Assembly (NCBI RefSeq): GCF_001463885.1
Contig: NZ_BBWQ01000010.1
Span: 62,001 to 126,000 of the forward strand
Direction of reading: 5' to 3'
DNA: 64,000 nt
Source of the DNA: Aureimonas altamirensis
GTDB lineage: Bacteria > Pseudomonadota > Alphaproteobacteria > Rhizobiales > Rhizobiaceae
The position numbers and the translations under genes are program-made. The number at the start of each line of letters is the position of its first letter. Position 1 is the first letter of the stretch. Positions 43,102 to 52,242 of this stretch are shown one piece after another. A model generated the notes under the pieces. It had not been told where the DNA came from. It ran no database searches and saw only the letters and a program-made list of their open reading frames with translations.

Positions 43102-43998
43102 GTGAGCCAGATGACCGACGACCGCGAGAAGCAAGCCAGCCTGCTGGCGGAAGCCCTGCCCTTCATGCAGGCCTACGAAAACAAGACGGTCGTGGTGAAA
43201 TATGGTGGCCACGCCATGGGCAATGCCGATCTTGGACGCGCCTTCGCCCGCGACATCGCGCTTCTGAAGCAGTCCGGCATCAACCCCATCGTCGTGCATG
43301 GCGGCGGGCCGCAGATCGGCCGGATGCTCGACAAGATGGGCATCGAAAGCCGGTTCGAGGGCGGCTTGCGCGTCACCGACCAGCGCACGGTCGAGATTGT
43401 CGAGATGGTTCTGGCCGGCTCGATCAACAAGGAGATCGTCGCCCTCATCAACGCCGAGGGCGAATGGGCGATCGGCCTGTGCGGCAAGGACGGCAACATG
43501 GTCTTCGCCGAAAAAGCGCGTAAGACCATGCGTGACCCCGATTCCAACATCGAACGCGTGCTGGACCTGGGTTTCGTCGGCGAGCCGGTCGAGGTGGACC
43601 GCACGCTCTTGGACCTGCTGGCCCGGTCGGAGATGATACCGGTCATCGCGCCGGTCGCGCCAGGCCGCGACGGCCACACCTACAACATCAATGCCGACAC
43701 CTTCGCCGGTGCGATCGCCGGCGCCGTGCGCGCCTCTCGCCTGTTGTTCCTGACGGATGTGCCGGGCGTGCTCGACAAGGACAAGACCCTCATCAAGGAG
43801 CTGTCCGTGTCGCAGGCGCGGGAGTTGATTGCCGATGGCACCATCAGTGGCGGCATGATCCCGAAGGTGGAAACCTGCATCGAGGCCATCGACAGGGGCG
43901 TCGAAGGCGTGGTCATTCTGAACGGCAAGGTGCTGCACGCCGTGCTGCTGGAGCTTCTGACCGAGCACGGGGCCGGCACGCTCATCGTGCCGGGCTGA
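43102..43998 (+). CDS. argB: Acetylglutamate kinase
   Basis: ArgB phosphorylates N-acetylglutamate in arginine biosynthesis. The 298-residue product starts with GTG and carries [11 protein letters not shown] near 30, [13 protein letters not shown] near 64, the [20 protein letters not shown] block and the VFLTDVPGV-type nucleotide segment [13 protein letters not shown] near 213, with [10 protein letters not shown] near 253. All are standard for the amino-acid kinase fold, and the arginine-binding extension of the hexameric, feedback-inhibited class is present in the N-terminus. AGGAGACAG precedes the start. It is 67 bases after the glycerate kinase and may have its own promoter. Confidence 0.95.
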   Translation: MSQMTDDREKQASLLAEALPFMQAYENKTVVVKYGGHAMGNADLGRAFARDIALLKQSGINPIVVHGGGPQIGRMLDKMGIESRFEGGLRVTDQRTVEIVEMVLAGSINKEIVALINAEGEWAIGLCGKDGNMVFAEKARKTMRDPDSNIERVLDLGFVGEPVEVDRTLLDLLARSEMIPVIAPVAPGRDGHTYNINADTFAGAIAGAVRASRLLFLTDVPGVLDKDKTLIKELSVSQARELIADGTISGGMIPKVETCIEAIDRGVEGVVILNGKVLHAVLLELLTEHGAGTLIVPG

Positions 43999-44078
43999 TA
44001 GCCGGCGGCAGGGTTGCGGCCTGGCGTAACTTGCGTTACTGCGATGCACAAAATTCAGCATCATCGAAAGCGCAAGTC

Positions 44079-45383
44079 GTGCAAGCCGCAACCACCGAAG
44101 CGAAGCCGGTCAACTCCAAAGGCCGGGTCCTGTTCGCCAGCCTTATCGGCACAACCATCGAATTTTTCGATTTCTACATCTACGCGACCGCCGCGGTCAT
44201 CGTATTTCCGCACCTTTTCTTCCCGTCCGCGGACCCGACGTCGGCCACGCTGCAGTCGCTGGCCACCTTTGCCATCGCCTTCTTCGCGCGGCCGATCGGC
44301 GCGGCGATCTTCGGCCATTACGGCGACCGCATCGGACGCAAGGCGACCCTGGTTGCGGCGCTGATGACCATGGGCCTGTCCACCGTCATCATCGGAGCCC
44401 TGCCCACCTATGCGCAGGTCGGTGTGGTGGCGCCGCTGCTGCTGGCGCTCTGCCGCCTCGGACAGGGCCTCGGCCTCGGCGGCGAGTGGGGCGGCGCGGT
44501 GCTGCTGGCAACGGAGAACGCGCCCAAGGGCAAGGAAGCCTGGTACGGAATGTTCCCGCAGCTCGGCGCGCCCATCGGCTTCATCTGCGCAACGGGCAGC
44601 TTCCTGCTGCTCAGCGATTTCCTGACGGAAGAGCAGTTCTTTTCCTGGGGCTGGCGCGTGCCCTTCCTGGCCAGCGCGCTGCTGGTGTTCATCGGTCTCT
44701 GGGTGCGCCTGAAGATCCACGAGACGCCGGCCTTCCAGAAGACGCTCGACAAGCAGGAGCGCGTGTCCGTTCCGCTGGTGTCGATCTTCTCCAGCTACAA
44801 GACCGAACTGGTGCTGGGCACCATCGCGGCGCTCGCCACCTTTACGCTGTTCTACATCATGACGGTGTTCTCGCTGTCGTGGGGCACCTCGCAGATCGGC
44901 CTTGGCTATACGCGCGGGGAATTCCTGCCCATCCAGATGCTGGGCGTCGTCTTCTTCGGCCTGCTCATCCCGGTCTCCGCCGTCCTGGCCGATCGTTTCG
45001 GGCGGCGCAACGTGCTGCTGGGTACGGCGCTTGCCATCTGCGTCTTCGGCTTCTTCATGCCGGCGCTGTTCGGCGGCGGTTCGCTGGCGGGCGTCATCGC
45101 CTTCTCGGTGATCGGCTTTGCGTTGATGGGCATGACCTACGGTCCGCTCGGCACGGCGCTTGCCGAGTTGTTCCCCACGGCGGTGCGCTACACCGGCTCG
45201 TCGATGACCTTCAATCTCGGCGGCATCGTCGGGGCGTCGCTGGCACCCTATATCGCAACGTCTCTGGCAACGTCCTACGGTATTGCGTCGGTGGGCTACT
45301 ATCTGTCCATCGCCGGTTTCCTGACGGCGCTGGCGCTGTTCGCCATCCCGGCCAAGCCCAAGGCCATGATCGCATCGGGCTGA
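44079..45383 (+). CDS. MFS transporter, metabolite:H+ symporter family
   Basis: A 434-residue twelve-helix MFS protein of the metabolite:H+ symporter (MHS) family, which carries dicarboxylates, shikimate or proline/betaine. The loop motif HYGDRIGRKATLVAALM near residue 75 is intact, and ALCRLGQGLGLGGEWGGAVL near 125 is the MHS block; TVRYTGSS-like PTAVRYTGSSMTF near 370 is also typical. The GTG at 44079 is chosen because upstream frames lack features; a TTG at 44031 is possible. It lies between argB and the HAD gene, which are often neighbours in rhizobia, so it may be a later insertion. The substrate is unknown. Confidence 0.85.
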   Translation: MQAATTEAKPVNSKGRVLFASLIGTTIEFFDFYIYATAAVIVFPHLFFPSADPTSATLQSLATFAIAFFARPIGAAIFGHYGDRIGRKATLVAALMTMGLSTVIIGALPTYAQVGVVAPLLLALCRLGQGLGLGGEWGGAVLLATENAPKGKEAWYGMFPQLGAPIGFICATGSFLLLSDFLTEEQFFSWGWRVPFLASALLVFIGLWVRLKIHETPAFQKTLDKQERVSVPLVSIFSSYKTELVLGTIAALATFTLFYIMTVFSLSWGTSQIGLGYTRGEFLPIQMLGVVFFGLLIPVSAVLADRFGRRNVLLGTALAICVFGFFMPALFGGGSLAGVIAFSVIGFALMGMTYGPLGTALAELFPTAVRYTGSSMTFNLGGIVGASLAPYIATSLATSYGIASVGYYLSIAGFLTALALFAIPAKPKAMIASG

Positions 45384-45395
45384 GACAAAAGGACT

Positions 45396-45421
45396 GCCGC
45401 GCCCTCCACCGAGGGTGCGGC
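45396..45421 (+). terminator. Hairpin after the MFS gene
   Basis: GCCGCGCCCTC at 45396-45406 pairs with GAGGGTGCGGC at 45411-45421 over a CACC loop, with one G-T pair. Only TT follows, so it may be a weak terminator or an mRNA-stabilising stem. Confidence 0.55.
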
Positions 45422-45449
45422 TTCAATGCTTACGGCGCGAGGCCCGATC

Positions 45450-46190
45450 ATGTCCGGAAACGATACTGTCTCCCGCACGCGGGACGCCTGCCCGGACGAT
45501 TTCAGGGGCGTGCGCGACTGGGTCTTCGATCTCGACAACACGCTCTACCCCCGGCATGTCGACCTGTTTTCACAGATCGACCAGCGGATGACGTCCTTCG
45601 TCTCCGACCTGCTGCAACTGCCGCGCGACGAAGCGCGTGTATTGCAGAAGGATTTCTACCGCAGCCACGGCACAACTCTTCGCGGGCTGATGGTCGAGCA
45701 CGGAATAGAAGCGGATGCGTTTCTGAACTACGTCCACGATATCGACTATTCGTGGCTGGACCCCGATCCGGAGCTGGGCGCGTTCATTCGCGCCCTTCCC
45801 GGGCGCAAGTTCATCTTCACCAATGGCGACAGGGGCCATGCGGAGCGCACTGCGCACCAGCTCGGCATACTCGACGCCTTCGAGGATATCTTCGACATCG
45901 TCGCCGCCGGCCTGATACCCAAGCCGGCTGCCGAGACCTACGACAAGTTCATGGGGCTGCATCGCATCGACACGGCCAATGCGGTGATGTTCGAGGATCT
46001 GTCGCGCAACCTGGAAGTGCCCAAGGCGCTCGGCATGAAGACCGTATTGGTGGTGCCGCGCAATTTCGAGGCGACACTCGGCGACATCTGGGAGCATGAG
46101 GGCCGCGACGGCGCTCATATAGACTTCGTCACCGACGACCTGAAGCTGTTTCTGCAGCGTATCGACGCCGCATCAATCTCCGAGAAGTGA
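45450..46190 (+). CDS. Pyrimidine 5'-nucleotidase (HAD family)
   Basis: A 246-residue HAD phosphatase of the SDT1/pyrimidine 5'-nucleotidase type (HAD-IA). Motif I is VFDLDNTLYPRH near residue 22 (the nucleophile Asp and the Asp two positions on), motif II is the T in IFTNGDRGHAERTA near 117, and motif IV VMFEDLSRNLEVPKALGM near 176 has its acidic residues. It hydrolyses UMP, CMP or similar. Rhizobial genomes often place it near argB and dapD. The ATG at 45450 (MSGND) is preferred to one at 45426, though no strong ribosome site is present. Confidence 0.85.
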   Translation: MSGNDTVSRTRDACPDDFRGVRDWVFDLDNTLYPRHVDLFSQIDQRMTSFVSDLLQLPRDEARVLQKDFYRSHGTTLRGLMVEHGIEADAFLNYVHDIDYSWLDPDPELGAFIRALPGRKFIFTNGDRGHAERTAHQLGILDAFEDIFDIVAAGLIPKPAAETYDKFMGLHRIDTANAVMFEDLSRNLEVPKALGMKTVLVVPRNFEATLGDIWEHEGRDGAHIDFVTDDLKLFLQRIDAASISEK

Positions 46191-46454
46191 GCGCCCGCGT
46201 CCTGCCAGCGGCGGGATGATCTTGGACCGCCGCTTCGTCACCGGCTCGGACGAGCCAAGATGCGCACGATTGTCCTCCAGCACGGCATCGTCGGGGCGGC
46301 CCTCCCGCATGGCGGCCGTATGGGCGGCCCGGCGGTCCTGTTCGCTACGCGCATCGATGTCCCGCGCGGCGTCGCCCGGTTGCCGCGAATGGCCGTCCGT
46401 GTCGCGTGCCTGTTGCTCGGCCATCATGTCGTTGTCGGTATCGAACTCGCCCAT
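46173..46454 (-). CDS. Hypothetical small charged protein
   Basis: I do not recognise this 93-residue product. It is very hydrophilic, with many acidic and basic residues (MGEFDTDNDMMAEQQARDTD at the start, ALRGRGRSLLGD-like basic tail at the end), no hydrophobic segment and probable disorder. GGAGCTGGAGCG precedes the ATG. Its 3' end overlaps the convergent nucleotidase gene by 18 bases. It could be a real small protein or a chance frame; its moderate ribosome site and clean position in the gap favour reality. Confidence 0.4.
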   Translation of the reverse strand: MGEFDTDNDMMAEQQARDTDGHSRQPGDAARDIDARSEQDRRAAHTAAMREGRPDDAVLEDNRAHLGSSEPVTKRRSKIIPPLAGRGRSLLGD

Positions 46455-46507
46455 CGCTCCAGCTCCGCACGGCGACAAGCCGTGACTGTTCCGTGTGTGT
46501 GTGTCGC

Positions 46508-46528
46508 GGCGGCATGGATCATGCCGCC
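46508..46528. repeat. Perfect hairpin ahead of the LOG gene 3' end
   Basis: GGCGGCATG and CATGCCGCC form a perfect nine-base stem around a GAT loop, right next to a (GT)5 tract at 46494-46503. No T-run follows on either strand. It may end the LOG transcript (minus) or be a regulatory stem. Confidence 0.45.
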
Positions 46529-46567
46529 TGTCGGTGTAACGGAGGGCTGTAGCCCGAGGTTCCCGCT

Positions 46568-47425
46568 TTACGGCAGGTCGTAGAAGGCGCGGATGATCTC
46601 CCACCCCTCTTCCGCGGTCTCCGCATAGGAGATCAGGTCGACGTCTTCCGGAGCGATCGTGCCTTCCTGCGCCAGGAAGCCGAAATCGATCAGCCCGTCC
46701 CAGAACGCCTTTCCGAACAGGATGACGGGCATCCGCTCCATGCGCCCTGTCTGGATCAGCGTCAGCGCTTCCATCAGCTCGTCGAGCGTTCCGAAGCCGC
46801 CGGGAAAGATCGCCATTGCCCGCGCACGCAACAGGAAGTGCATCTTGCGGATCGCGAAATAGTGAAAGTTGAAGCACAGCTCCGGCGTCACGAACAGGTT
46901 CGGCGCCTGCTCGTGCGGAAGCGTGATGTTGAGCGCGATCGATACCGCGCCGACATCGGCCGCCCCCCGGTTGCCGGCTTCCATCACGCCGGGACCGCCG
47001 CCGGTGACGATGACGAATTCCTTGCCGCCCGACGAATTGGCCGAATGCGTCGACGCCAGCGCGGCGAAACGGCGCGCGACTTCGTAATAGCGGGAATTGG
47101 CCTCCAGCCGCTCCTTCTGCGCCGGAGTGCGCGCCGCCCATGCCGGCGTTCCCGGCTCCGGTATGCGCGCCCCGCCGAACAGGACCACCGTCGAGAGGAT
47201 GCCGGCCTCCAGCAGCGCCATTTCCGGCTTCAGCATTTCGAGCTGCAAACGCACGCTGCGCAACGGCTCGGAGGTGAGGAAATCGTCGTCGGCATAGGCG
47301 AGCCGGTAGGTGGGCGACCGGGTCTGCGGCGTATCGGGCGTCCGCTCGACGGCCTCGCTGTCGTCCGCTGCCGAGGCCGGAAACGGGTCCCAGGTCTTGC
47401 CATCCTCTTTGCGCCGTTCCGTCAT
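46568..47425 (-). CDS. LOG-family Rossmann-fold protein (putative nucleotide phosphoribohydrolase)
   Basis: A 285-residue LOG protein with the defining motif FPGGFGTLDELMEAL near residue 205 (PGGxGTxxE), which in the family hydrolyses nucleoside 5'-monophosphates, including cytokinin ribotides, to free base and ribose 5-phosphate. GGARIPEPGTP near 85 and VIVTGGGPGVMEAGNRGA near 137 complete the site. The N-terminus has a 70-residue extension seen in longer bacterial LOGs. I take the ATG at 47425 after AGGAAGG; an upstream ATG at 47464 is possible. It is divergent from dapD, and its real substrate is unknown. Confidence 0.87.
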   Translation of the reverse strand: MTERRKEDGKTWDPFPASAADDSEAVERTPDTPQTRSPTYRLAYADDDFLTSEPLRSVRLQLEMLKPEMALLEAGILSTVVLFGGARIPEPGTPAWAARTPAQKERLEANSRYYEVARRFAALASTHSANSSGGKEFVIVTGGGPGVMEAGNRGAADVGAVSIALNITLPHEQAPNLFVTPELCFNFHYFAIRKMHFLLRARAMAIFPGGFGTLDELMEALTLIQTGRMERMPVILFGKAFWDGLIDFGFLAQEGTIAPEDVDLISYAETAEEGWEIIRAFYDLP

Positions 47426-47521
47426 ACCTGAGCCTTCCTCACATCCATGCACTCGATTGACCATAGGAGGGCCTTCTACTAGGAGGTCGATGAGCTTTCA
47501 AACAGGGGATGCCGCAAAGCG

Positions 47522-48367
47522 ATGACGGATCACGCCGCACTGGAAAAGACCATCGATGCCGCTTTCGAGGCACGCGACGGTATCGACGCCACGACGCAGG
47601 GGCAGGTGCGCGATGCGGTCGACGCCGCGTTGGCCCTTCTGGACTGCGGCGAGCGGCGCGTGGCCGAGCGCGGCGCCGACGGCACATGGGTGGTCAACCA
47701 GTGGTTGAAGAAGGCCGTCCTCCTGTCATTCCGTCTCAATGACATGTCCGTCATCCCCGGCGGTCCGGGACAGGCGAACTGGTGGGACAAGGTGCCCTCC
47801 AAGTTCGATGGCTGGGGTGCGGAAGAGTTCCGCGGCGCCGGCTTCCGCGCCGTGCCCGGAGCCATCGTGCGCCGATCGGCCCACGTGGCGAAAAACGTTG
47901 TGCTGATGCCGTCCTTCGTCAATCTCGGCGCCTATGTCGGCGAAGGCACCATGGTGGATACCTGGGCCACCGTCGGCTCGTGCGCGCAGATCGGCGCCCA
48001 TGTCCACCTTTCGGGCGGCGTCGGCATCGGCGGCGTGCTGGAGCCGTTGCAGGCCGGGCCCACCATCATCGAAGACAACTGCTTCATCGGTGCGCGGTCC
48101 GAGGTGGTCGAGGGCTGCATCGTGCGCGAAGGCGCCGTCCTCGGCATGGGCGTCTATATCGGACAGTCCACCAAGATCGTCGACCGCGCCACGGGCGAGG
48201 TCTTCTACGGAGAGGTGCCGCCCTATTCCGTGGTCGTCGCCGGCACCATGCCGGGCAAACCCATCGGCAACGAGCCGGGGCCGAGCCTGTACTGCGCGGT
48301 GATCGTCAAGCGCGTGGACGAGAAGACCCGCTCCAAGACATCCATCAACGAGCTTCTGCGAAGCTGA
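47522..48367 (+). CDS. dapD: 2,3,4,5-tetrahydropyridine-2,6-dicarboxylate N-succinyltransferase
   Basis: DapD succinylates tetrahydrodipicolinate in the succinylase branch of lysine and diaminopimelate synthesis. The 281-residue product has the N-terminal helical domain, then a left-handed beta-helix built of hexapeptide repeats ([40 protein letters not shown]) and the typical C-terminal [10 protein letters not shown]. Standard length. Its partner enzyme dapE is encoded about 9 kb away on the other strand. The start at 47522 is well separated from the divergent LOG gene. Confidence 0.97.
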   Translation: MTDHAALEKTIDAAFEARDGIDATTQGQVRDAVDAALALLDCGERRVAERGADGTWVVNQWLKKAVLLSFRLNDMSVIPGGPGQANWWDKVPSKFDGWGAEEFRGAGFRAVPGAIVRRSAHVAKNVVLMPSFVNLGAYVGEGTMVDTWATVGSCAQIGAHVHLSGGVGIGGVLEPLQAGPTIIEDNCFIGARSEVVEGCIVREGAVLGMGVYIGQSTKIVDRATGEVFYGEVPPYSVVVAGTMPGKPIGNEPGPSLYCAVIVKRVDEKTRSKTSINELLRS

Positions 48368-48385
48368 TCCGAAAGGTGGACGACC

Positions 48386-49615
48386 ATGATTTCCCGCATC
48401 GCCATCCTGATCGTCACGCTGTTCGCCATCCTGACATCGCCTGCTTCCGCACAAACGACGGAGGCGGGCTTCCGCACCTTTCTGGAGCAGCAGATCTGGC
48501 CGGAGGCACGGGCCAAGGGCGTATCGCGCGGCACGTTCGACGCGGCGCTCGGCGGCGTGAAGCCCAATCTGAAGCTGCCCGACCTCGTCCTTCCGGGCCA
48601 GTCGGGCGAGGTTGCCGAAAAGCAGCACCAGGCCGAGTTCCAAAGCCCGGCCGCCTACTTCAAGGAAAGCAACGTCGCATCCGTCGCCGCGCGCGGCCGC
48701 AGCCTGCTGCAGCAGCATGCCGCGACGCTGAAGCGTATCGAGCAGCGCTATGGCGTACCGGGGCCCATCGTGGTGGCCATCTGGGGGCGCGAATCCGGCT
48801 TCGGCTCCGCCAGCATCCCGCATGATGCCTTCGAGGTGCTGGCAACGAAGGCCTATCTGGCCCGGCGCAAGGACATGTTCCGCGCCGAGCTGATCGCCGC
48901 ACTGCAGATCGTGCAGGATGGCGACCTTTCGGTCAGGGACATGAAGTCGTCCTGGGCCGGCGCCCTTGGACAGCCGCAGTTCATGCCCACCAAGTTCCGC
49001 GCGCTGGCGGTGGATTTCGACGGCGACGGGCGCCGCGATATCTGGAATTCGGTGCCCGACACCCTCGCCTCGATCGCCCATTACCTGCAGCAATCCGGCT
49101 GGGTCGCGGGCCGCGACTGGGGTTTCGAGGCGAATGTGCCCGACGCCGTTTCCTGCACGCTGGAAGGGCCGGATCAGGGACGCCCGATCCGCGATTTCAT
49201 CTCGGCCGGCGTGACGCGCGTTTCCGGCCGCCCCTTCCCCCCGCATGAAACGTCCGCCACCGGCCACCTGTTGATGCCGGCCGGGCGCATGGGGCCGGCC
49301 TTCATCGCAACGCCGAACTTTTACGTCATCAAGCAGTACAACAACTCCGATCTCTACGCGCTGTTCATCGGGCATGTCGCAGACAGGATGCAGGGCGGCG
49401 GCGCCTTCCGTGGCGGCTGGGTGAAGGTGGATGGCGTATCGCGCGGCGACGTGGCGCGCATGCAGCAACGGCTGCAGGCGATGGGGCGCGATGTCGGCGG
49501 TGCCGATGGCCTGCCCGGCTTCAAGACACGCCGCAGCATCGGCGCCTTCGAAGCCGAGAACGGGCTGCGCGTCGATTGCTGGCCGACGGCCGAGTTGAAG
49601 AAGCACCTGAACTGA
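48386..49615 (+). CDS. Lytic murein transglycosylase (MltB family) with peptidoglycan-binding domain
   Basis: A 409-residue exported MltB-type lytic transglycosylase, which cleaves glycan strands to 1,6-anhydro ends. A signal peptide ends near PASAQ; the catalytic domain has VVAIWGRESGFG near 131 (the catalytic Glu), ALGQPQFMPTKFRALAVDFD near 191, and the C-terminal domain (DVARMQQRLQAMG then TRRSIGAFEAENGL) is a peptidoglycan_binding_1 module. It follows dapD by 18 bases, so precursor synthesis and wall turnover may share a transcript. Confidence 0.92.
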   Translation: MISRIAILIVTLFAILTSPASAQTTEAGFRTFLEQQIWPEARAKGVSRGTFDAALGGVKPNLKLPDLVLPGQSGEVAEKQHQAEFQSPAAYFKESNVASVAARGRSLLQQHAATLKRIEQRYGVPGPIVVAIWGRESGFGSASIPHDAFEVLATKAYLARRKDMFRAELIAALQIVQDGDLSVRDMKSSWAGALGQPQFMPTKFRALAVDFDGDGRRDIWNSVPDTLASIAHYLQQSGWVAGRDWGFEANVPDAVSCTLEGPDQGRPIRDFISAGVTRVSGRPFPPHETSATGHLLMPAGRMGPAFIATPNFYVIKQYNNSDLYALFIGHVADRMQGGGAFRGGWVKVDGVSRGDVARMQQRLQAMGRDVGGADGLPGFKTRRSIGAFEAENGLRVDCWPTAELKKHLN

Positions 49616-49623
49616 GATCGCCG

Positions 49624-50532
49624 ATGAGCCGCGACAAGGCAGAGCAGCGCATTCTCGTCATTTCCATGCTGGCGACGCTGGCCGTGGGCGCGACGGGCAT
49701 CGCCTTCGGCATTCTGTCGGGCTCTCAGTCCATCATCTTCGATGGCCTCTTTTCAGGCGTCGATGCATCGATGACGCTTCTGGCGCTGTTCGTTGCGCGG
49801 CTGATCGCGCGCCAGACCAGCGAGCGGTTCCAGATGGGGTTCTGGCACATCGAACCCATGGTGCTGGCGCTGAATTCCGGGCTCATCATGGTGCTGACGG
49901 CCTATGCCTTCGTCAACGCCGTCACGGTCATCCTGGCCGGCGGCCGCGTGCTCGCCTTCGACTGGGCAGTCCTTTACGCAACGGTGGTCGTGGCCATCTG
50001 CTTCGGCATGTATCTCTGGGAGCGGCGGGCCAACACCGACATCGGCTCCGATTTCATCGCGCTCGACGTCAAGGGATGGCTCATGTCCGGGCTCATCACC
50101 TCGGCCCTGTTCATCGCCTTTGCCGGCGGCTGGCTCCTGCAGGGGTCCGCCTACGAACACTGGACGCCCTATGTCGATCCGATGGTTCTTGCGGTGCTGG
50201 CGATCTTCATCCTGCCCGTTCCGCTGCGCGTTTTCCTGAAGGCCCTGTCGGACATCTTCCTGGTCGCCCCGCGTGACCTGGATACGGAGGTACGCTCCGT
50301 CACCGACCGCATCGTCGCGCAGAAGGGCTTTCTGGACAGCCGAACCTACGTTGCCCGGGCCGGTCGTTCGCGCATGGTGGAAATCCACTTCATCGCCCCG
50401 CCCCACATGCCGCTTGGCACGGCCGGCGATCTGGACGCCATCAGGGAAGAGATCAGCGCGGCGCTCGGCGGCCCTGACAGAAACCGCTGGCTGACGGTCA
50501 CCGTTACCGGCGACAGCCGCTGGGCGGCCTGA
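49624..50532 (+). CDS. CDF-like cation transporter
   Basis: A 302-residue inner-membrane protein of the cation diffusion facilitator fold: about six helices (first LVISMLATLAVGATGIAFGI), a DGLFSGVDASMTLLALFVA second helix and a C-terminal ferredoxin-like cytoplasmic domain (RDLDTEVRSVTDRIVAQK). The canonical metal sites are HDxxD-like tetrads in helices 2 and 5; here helix 2 reads D-x5-D with no histidine and helix 5 has D-V-K-G-W, so the metal or mechanism may differ. The ATG at 49624 follows the transglycosylase stop by eight bases. Confidence 0.8.
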   Translation: MSRDKAEQRILVISMLATLAVGATGIAFGILSGSQSIIFDGLFSGVDASMTLLALFVARLIARQTSERFQMGFWHIEPMVLALNSGLIMVLTAYAFVNAVTVILAGGRVLAFDWAVLYATVVVAICFGMYLWERRANTDIGSDFIALDVKGWLMSGLITSALFIAFAGGWLLQGSAYEHWTPYVDPMVLAVLAIFILPVPLRVFLKALSDIFLVAPRDLDTEVRSVTDRIVAQKGFLDSRTYVARAGRSRMVEIHFIAPPHMPLGTAGDLDAIREEISAALGGPDRNRWLTVTVTGDSRWAA

Positions 50533-50598
50533 TCCGCAGACCCCGGGCGATATTGCGTCGCAGCAGCCGATCGCCTATAGGGTAGCGCATTCATCAGG

Positions 50599-50668
50599 AC
50601 CCGGTGAAACTCCGGGTGGCTCTTCCGGCCGCCGATCCGCCGGACAACAGTTCAAAAGCCAGTTTTTT
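50599..50668 (+). promoter_or_regulatory. Structured leader ahead of SulP gene, possible riboswitch
   Basis: Hairpin 1 is ACCCGG (50599-50604) with CCGGGT (50612-50617) around the loop TGAAACT. Hairpin 2 is TCCGGC (50624-50629) with GCCGGA (50639-50644). TGGCT (50617-50621) can also pair with AGCCA (50657-50661) to enclose hairpin 2, and that helix runs straight into G-TTTTTT (50662-50668), a terminator-like shape that competes with hairpin 1 for base 50617. Alphaproteobacterial sulfate transporter genes are known to be preceded by the sul1 RNA motif; whether this is sul1 needs a covariance-model search. Confidence 0.5.
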
Positions 50669-50726
50669 CATGCGGCCCGCCATCGCGGCCGGCCGCGGCT
50701 TGACCTGTCAACGATCCGAGATCTCC

Positions 50727-52211
50727 ATGACGTTCCTGTCCGCCTATCGCGCGCAATGGTTCTCCAATGTGCGTGGCGACCTGCTTTCCGGCCTGGTCGT
50801 CGCGCTGGCCCTCATTCCCGAAGCCATCGCCTTTTCCATCATCGCGGGGGTGGACCCGAAGGTCGGCCTCTATGCCTCCTTCTCGATCGCCGTCCTCATC
50901 GCCTTTACCGGAGGGCGCCCGGGCATGATTTCCGCTGCAACGGCGGCGACGGCGGTGCTCATGGTTACGCTGGTGCGCGACCACGGCTTGCAATATCTGC
51001 TGGCGGCAACCGTGCTGGCCGGCCTGATCCAGATTGCCTGCGGCCTGATGAAACTCGGCTACGTCATGCGCTTCGTGTCACGGTCGGTCATCACCGGCTT
51101 CGTCAACGCGCTGGCTATCCTGATCTTCATGGCGCAGCTTCCGGAACTCATCGGCGTGACGCCGATCACCTATTTGCTCGTCGCGGCCGGATTGGGCATC
51201 ATCTATCTGTTCCCCTATCTCACCCGTGCGATCCCGTCGCCGCTGGTCTGCATCGTGGCCCTGACGGCCATCTCGATAAGCCTGGGGCTGGACGTGCGCA
51301 CGGTCGGCGACATGGGCGAACTGCCGTCTACCCTGCCCGTCTTCCTGATCCCCGCCATCCCGCTGACGATGGAAACGTTCTGGATCATCCTTCCCTACTC
51401 CGCAGCCGTCGCCATCGTGGGGTTGCTGGAATCCCTTATGACGGCGCAGATCGTGGACGACATGACGGACACGCCCTCCAACCGTAATCAGGAGTGCATC
51501 GGCCAGGGCATCGCCAACACGGCCACCGGCTTTATCGGCGGCATGGCCGGCTGCGCCATGATCGGCCAGTCGGTCATCAATGTGCGCTCGGGCGGACGGG
51601 GTCGCCTGTCCACCTTTGCCGCGGGCGTGCTTCTGTTGTTCATGATCCTCGTCCTCGGGGATCTGGTCAGCCGCATTCCGATGCCGGCGCTGGTTGCCGT
51701 GATGATCATGGTGTCCATCGGCACCTTCAACTGGCGCTCGATCGCCAATCTGCGCCGGCACCCGCGCTCCTCGTCCATAGTCATGCTGGCGACCGTGGCC
51801 GGCGTGCTCTACACGCACAACCTTGCCATTGGGGTGCTTCTGGGCGTTCTTCTGTCCGGTATCTTCTTTGCCTGGAAGATTTCGCAGCTCTTTGCGGTGT
51901 TCTCCTTCACCAGTGCCGACGGTACGCATCGCACCTACACGGTCGAAGGGCAGCTCTTCTTCGCCTCGGTCGAGGATTTTCTGAAGGCGTTCGATTTCCG
52001 CGAGAAGCTTGCCCGCGTCACCATCGACATATCACGCGCCCATATCTGGGATATTTCCAGCGTCGCGGCCCTGGATTTGGCCGTGCTGAAATTCCGGCAG
52101 TCGGGAGCGGTGGTCGATGTGGTGGGGCTGAATGCGGCGAGCGAGACGATCGTCGATCAGCTCGCGCTCCATGACAAGTCCGGCGCGCCGGACAAGCTCA
52201 CCGCGCATTGA
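50727..52211 (+). CDS. SulP family anion transporter
   Basis: A 494-residue SulP (SLC26A) transporter for sulfate, bicarbonate or another anion. About twelve hydrophobic helices are present, with [20 protein letters not shown] near residue 28 (family signature region) and a C-terminal STAS domain ([20 protein letters not shown] near 430). SulP transport is often Na+-driven bicarbonate uptake in bacteria. I choose the ATG at 50727; an ATG at 50604 would add a low-quality N-terminus and overlap the folded leader, making it unlikely. It is separated by 194 bases from the CDF gene. Confidence 0.9.
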   Translation: MTFLSAYRAQWFSNVRGDLLSGLVVALALIPEAIAFSIIAGVDPKVGLYASFSIAVLIAFTGGRPGMISAATAATAVLMVTLVRDHGLQYLLAATVLAGLIQIACGLMKLGYVMRFVSRSVITGFVNALAILIFMAQLPELIGVTPITYLLVAAGLGIIYLFPYLTRAIPSPLVCIVALTAISISLGLDVRTVGDMGELPSTLPVFLIPAIPLTMETFWIILPYSAAVAIVGLLESLMTAQIVDDMTDTPSNRNQECIGQGIANTATGFIGGMAGCAMIGQSVINVRSGGRGRLSTFAAGVLLLFMILVLGDLVSRIPMPALVAVMIMVSIGTFNWRSIANLRRHPRSSSIVMLATVAGVLYTHNLAIGVLLGVLLSGIFFAWKISQLFAVFSFTSADGTHRTYTVEGQLFFASVEDFLKAFDFREKLARVTIDISRAHIWDISSVAALDLAVLKFRQSGAVVDVVGLNAASETIVDQLALHDKSGAPDKLTAH

Positions 52212-52216
52212 GACGA

Positions 52217-52242
52217 GGGCCCCGCCGTTTCGGGGCCCTTTT
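52217..52242 (+). terminator. Rho-independent terminator of the SulP gene
   Basis: GGGCCCCG at 52217-52224 pairs with CGGGGCCC at 52231-52238 around CCGTTT, followed by TTTT. It begins five bases after the SulP stop and abuts the convergent protease stop. Confidence 0.88.

Noticed and set aside
47726-49606. 626-codon minus-strand frame opposite dapD and the transglycosylase
   Set aside because: Both plus-strand genes have clear motifs; the antisense frame has none.
50599-50668. Cobalamin or FMN riboswitch before the SulP gene
   Set aside because: GGTGAAACTCCGGG recalls parts of those riboswitches, but the other conserved boxes, such as GCCACTG of the cobalamin type, are absent.
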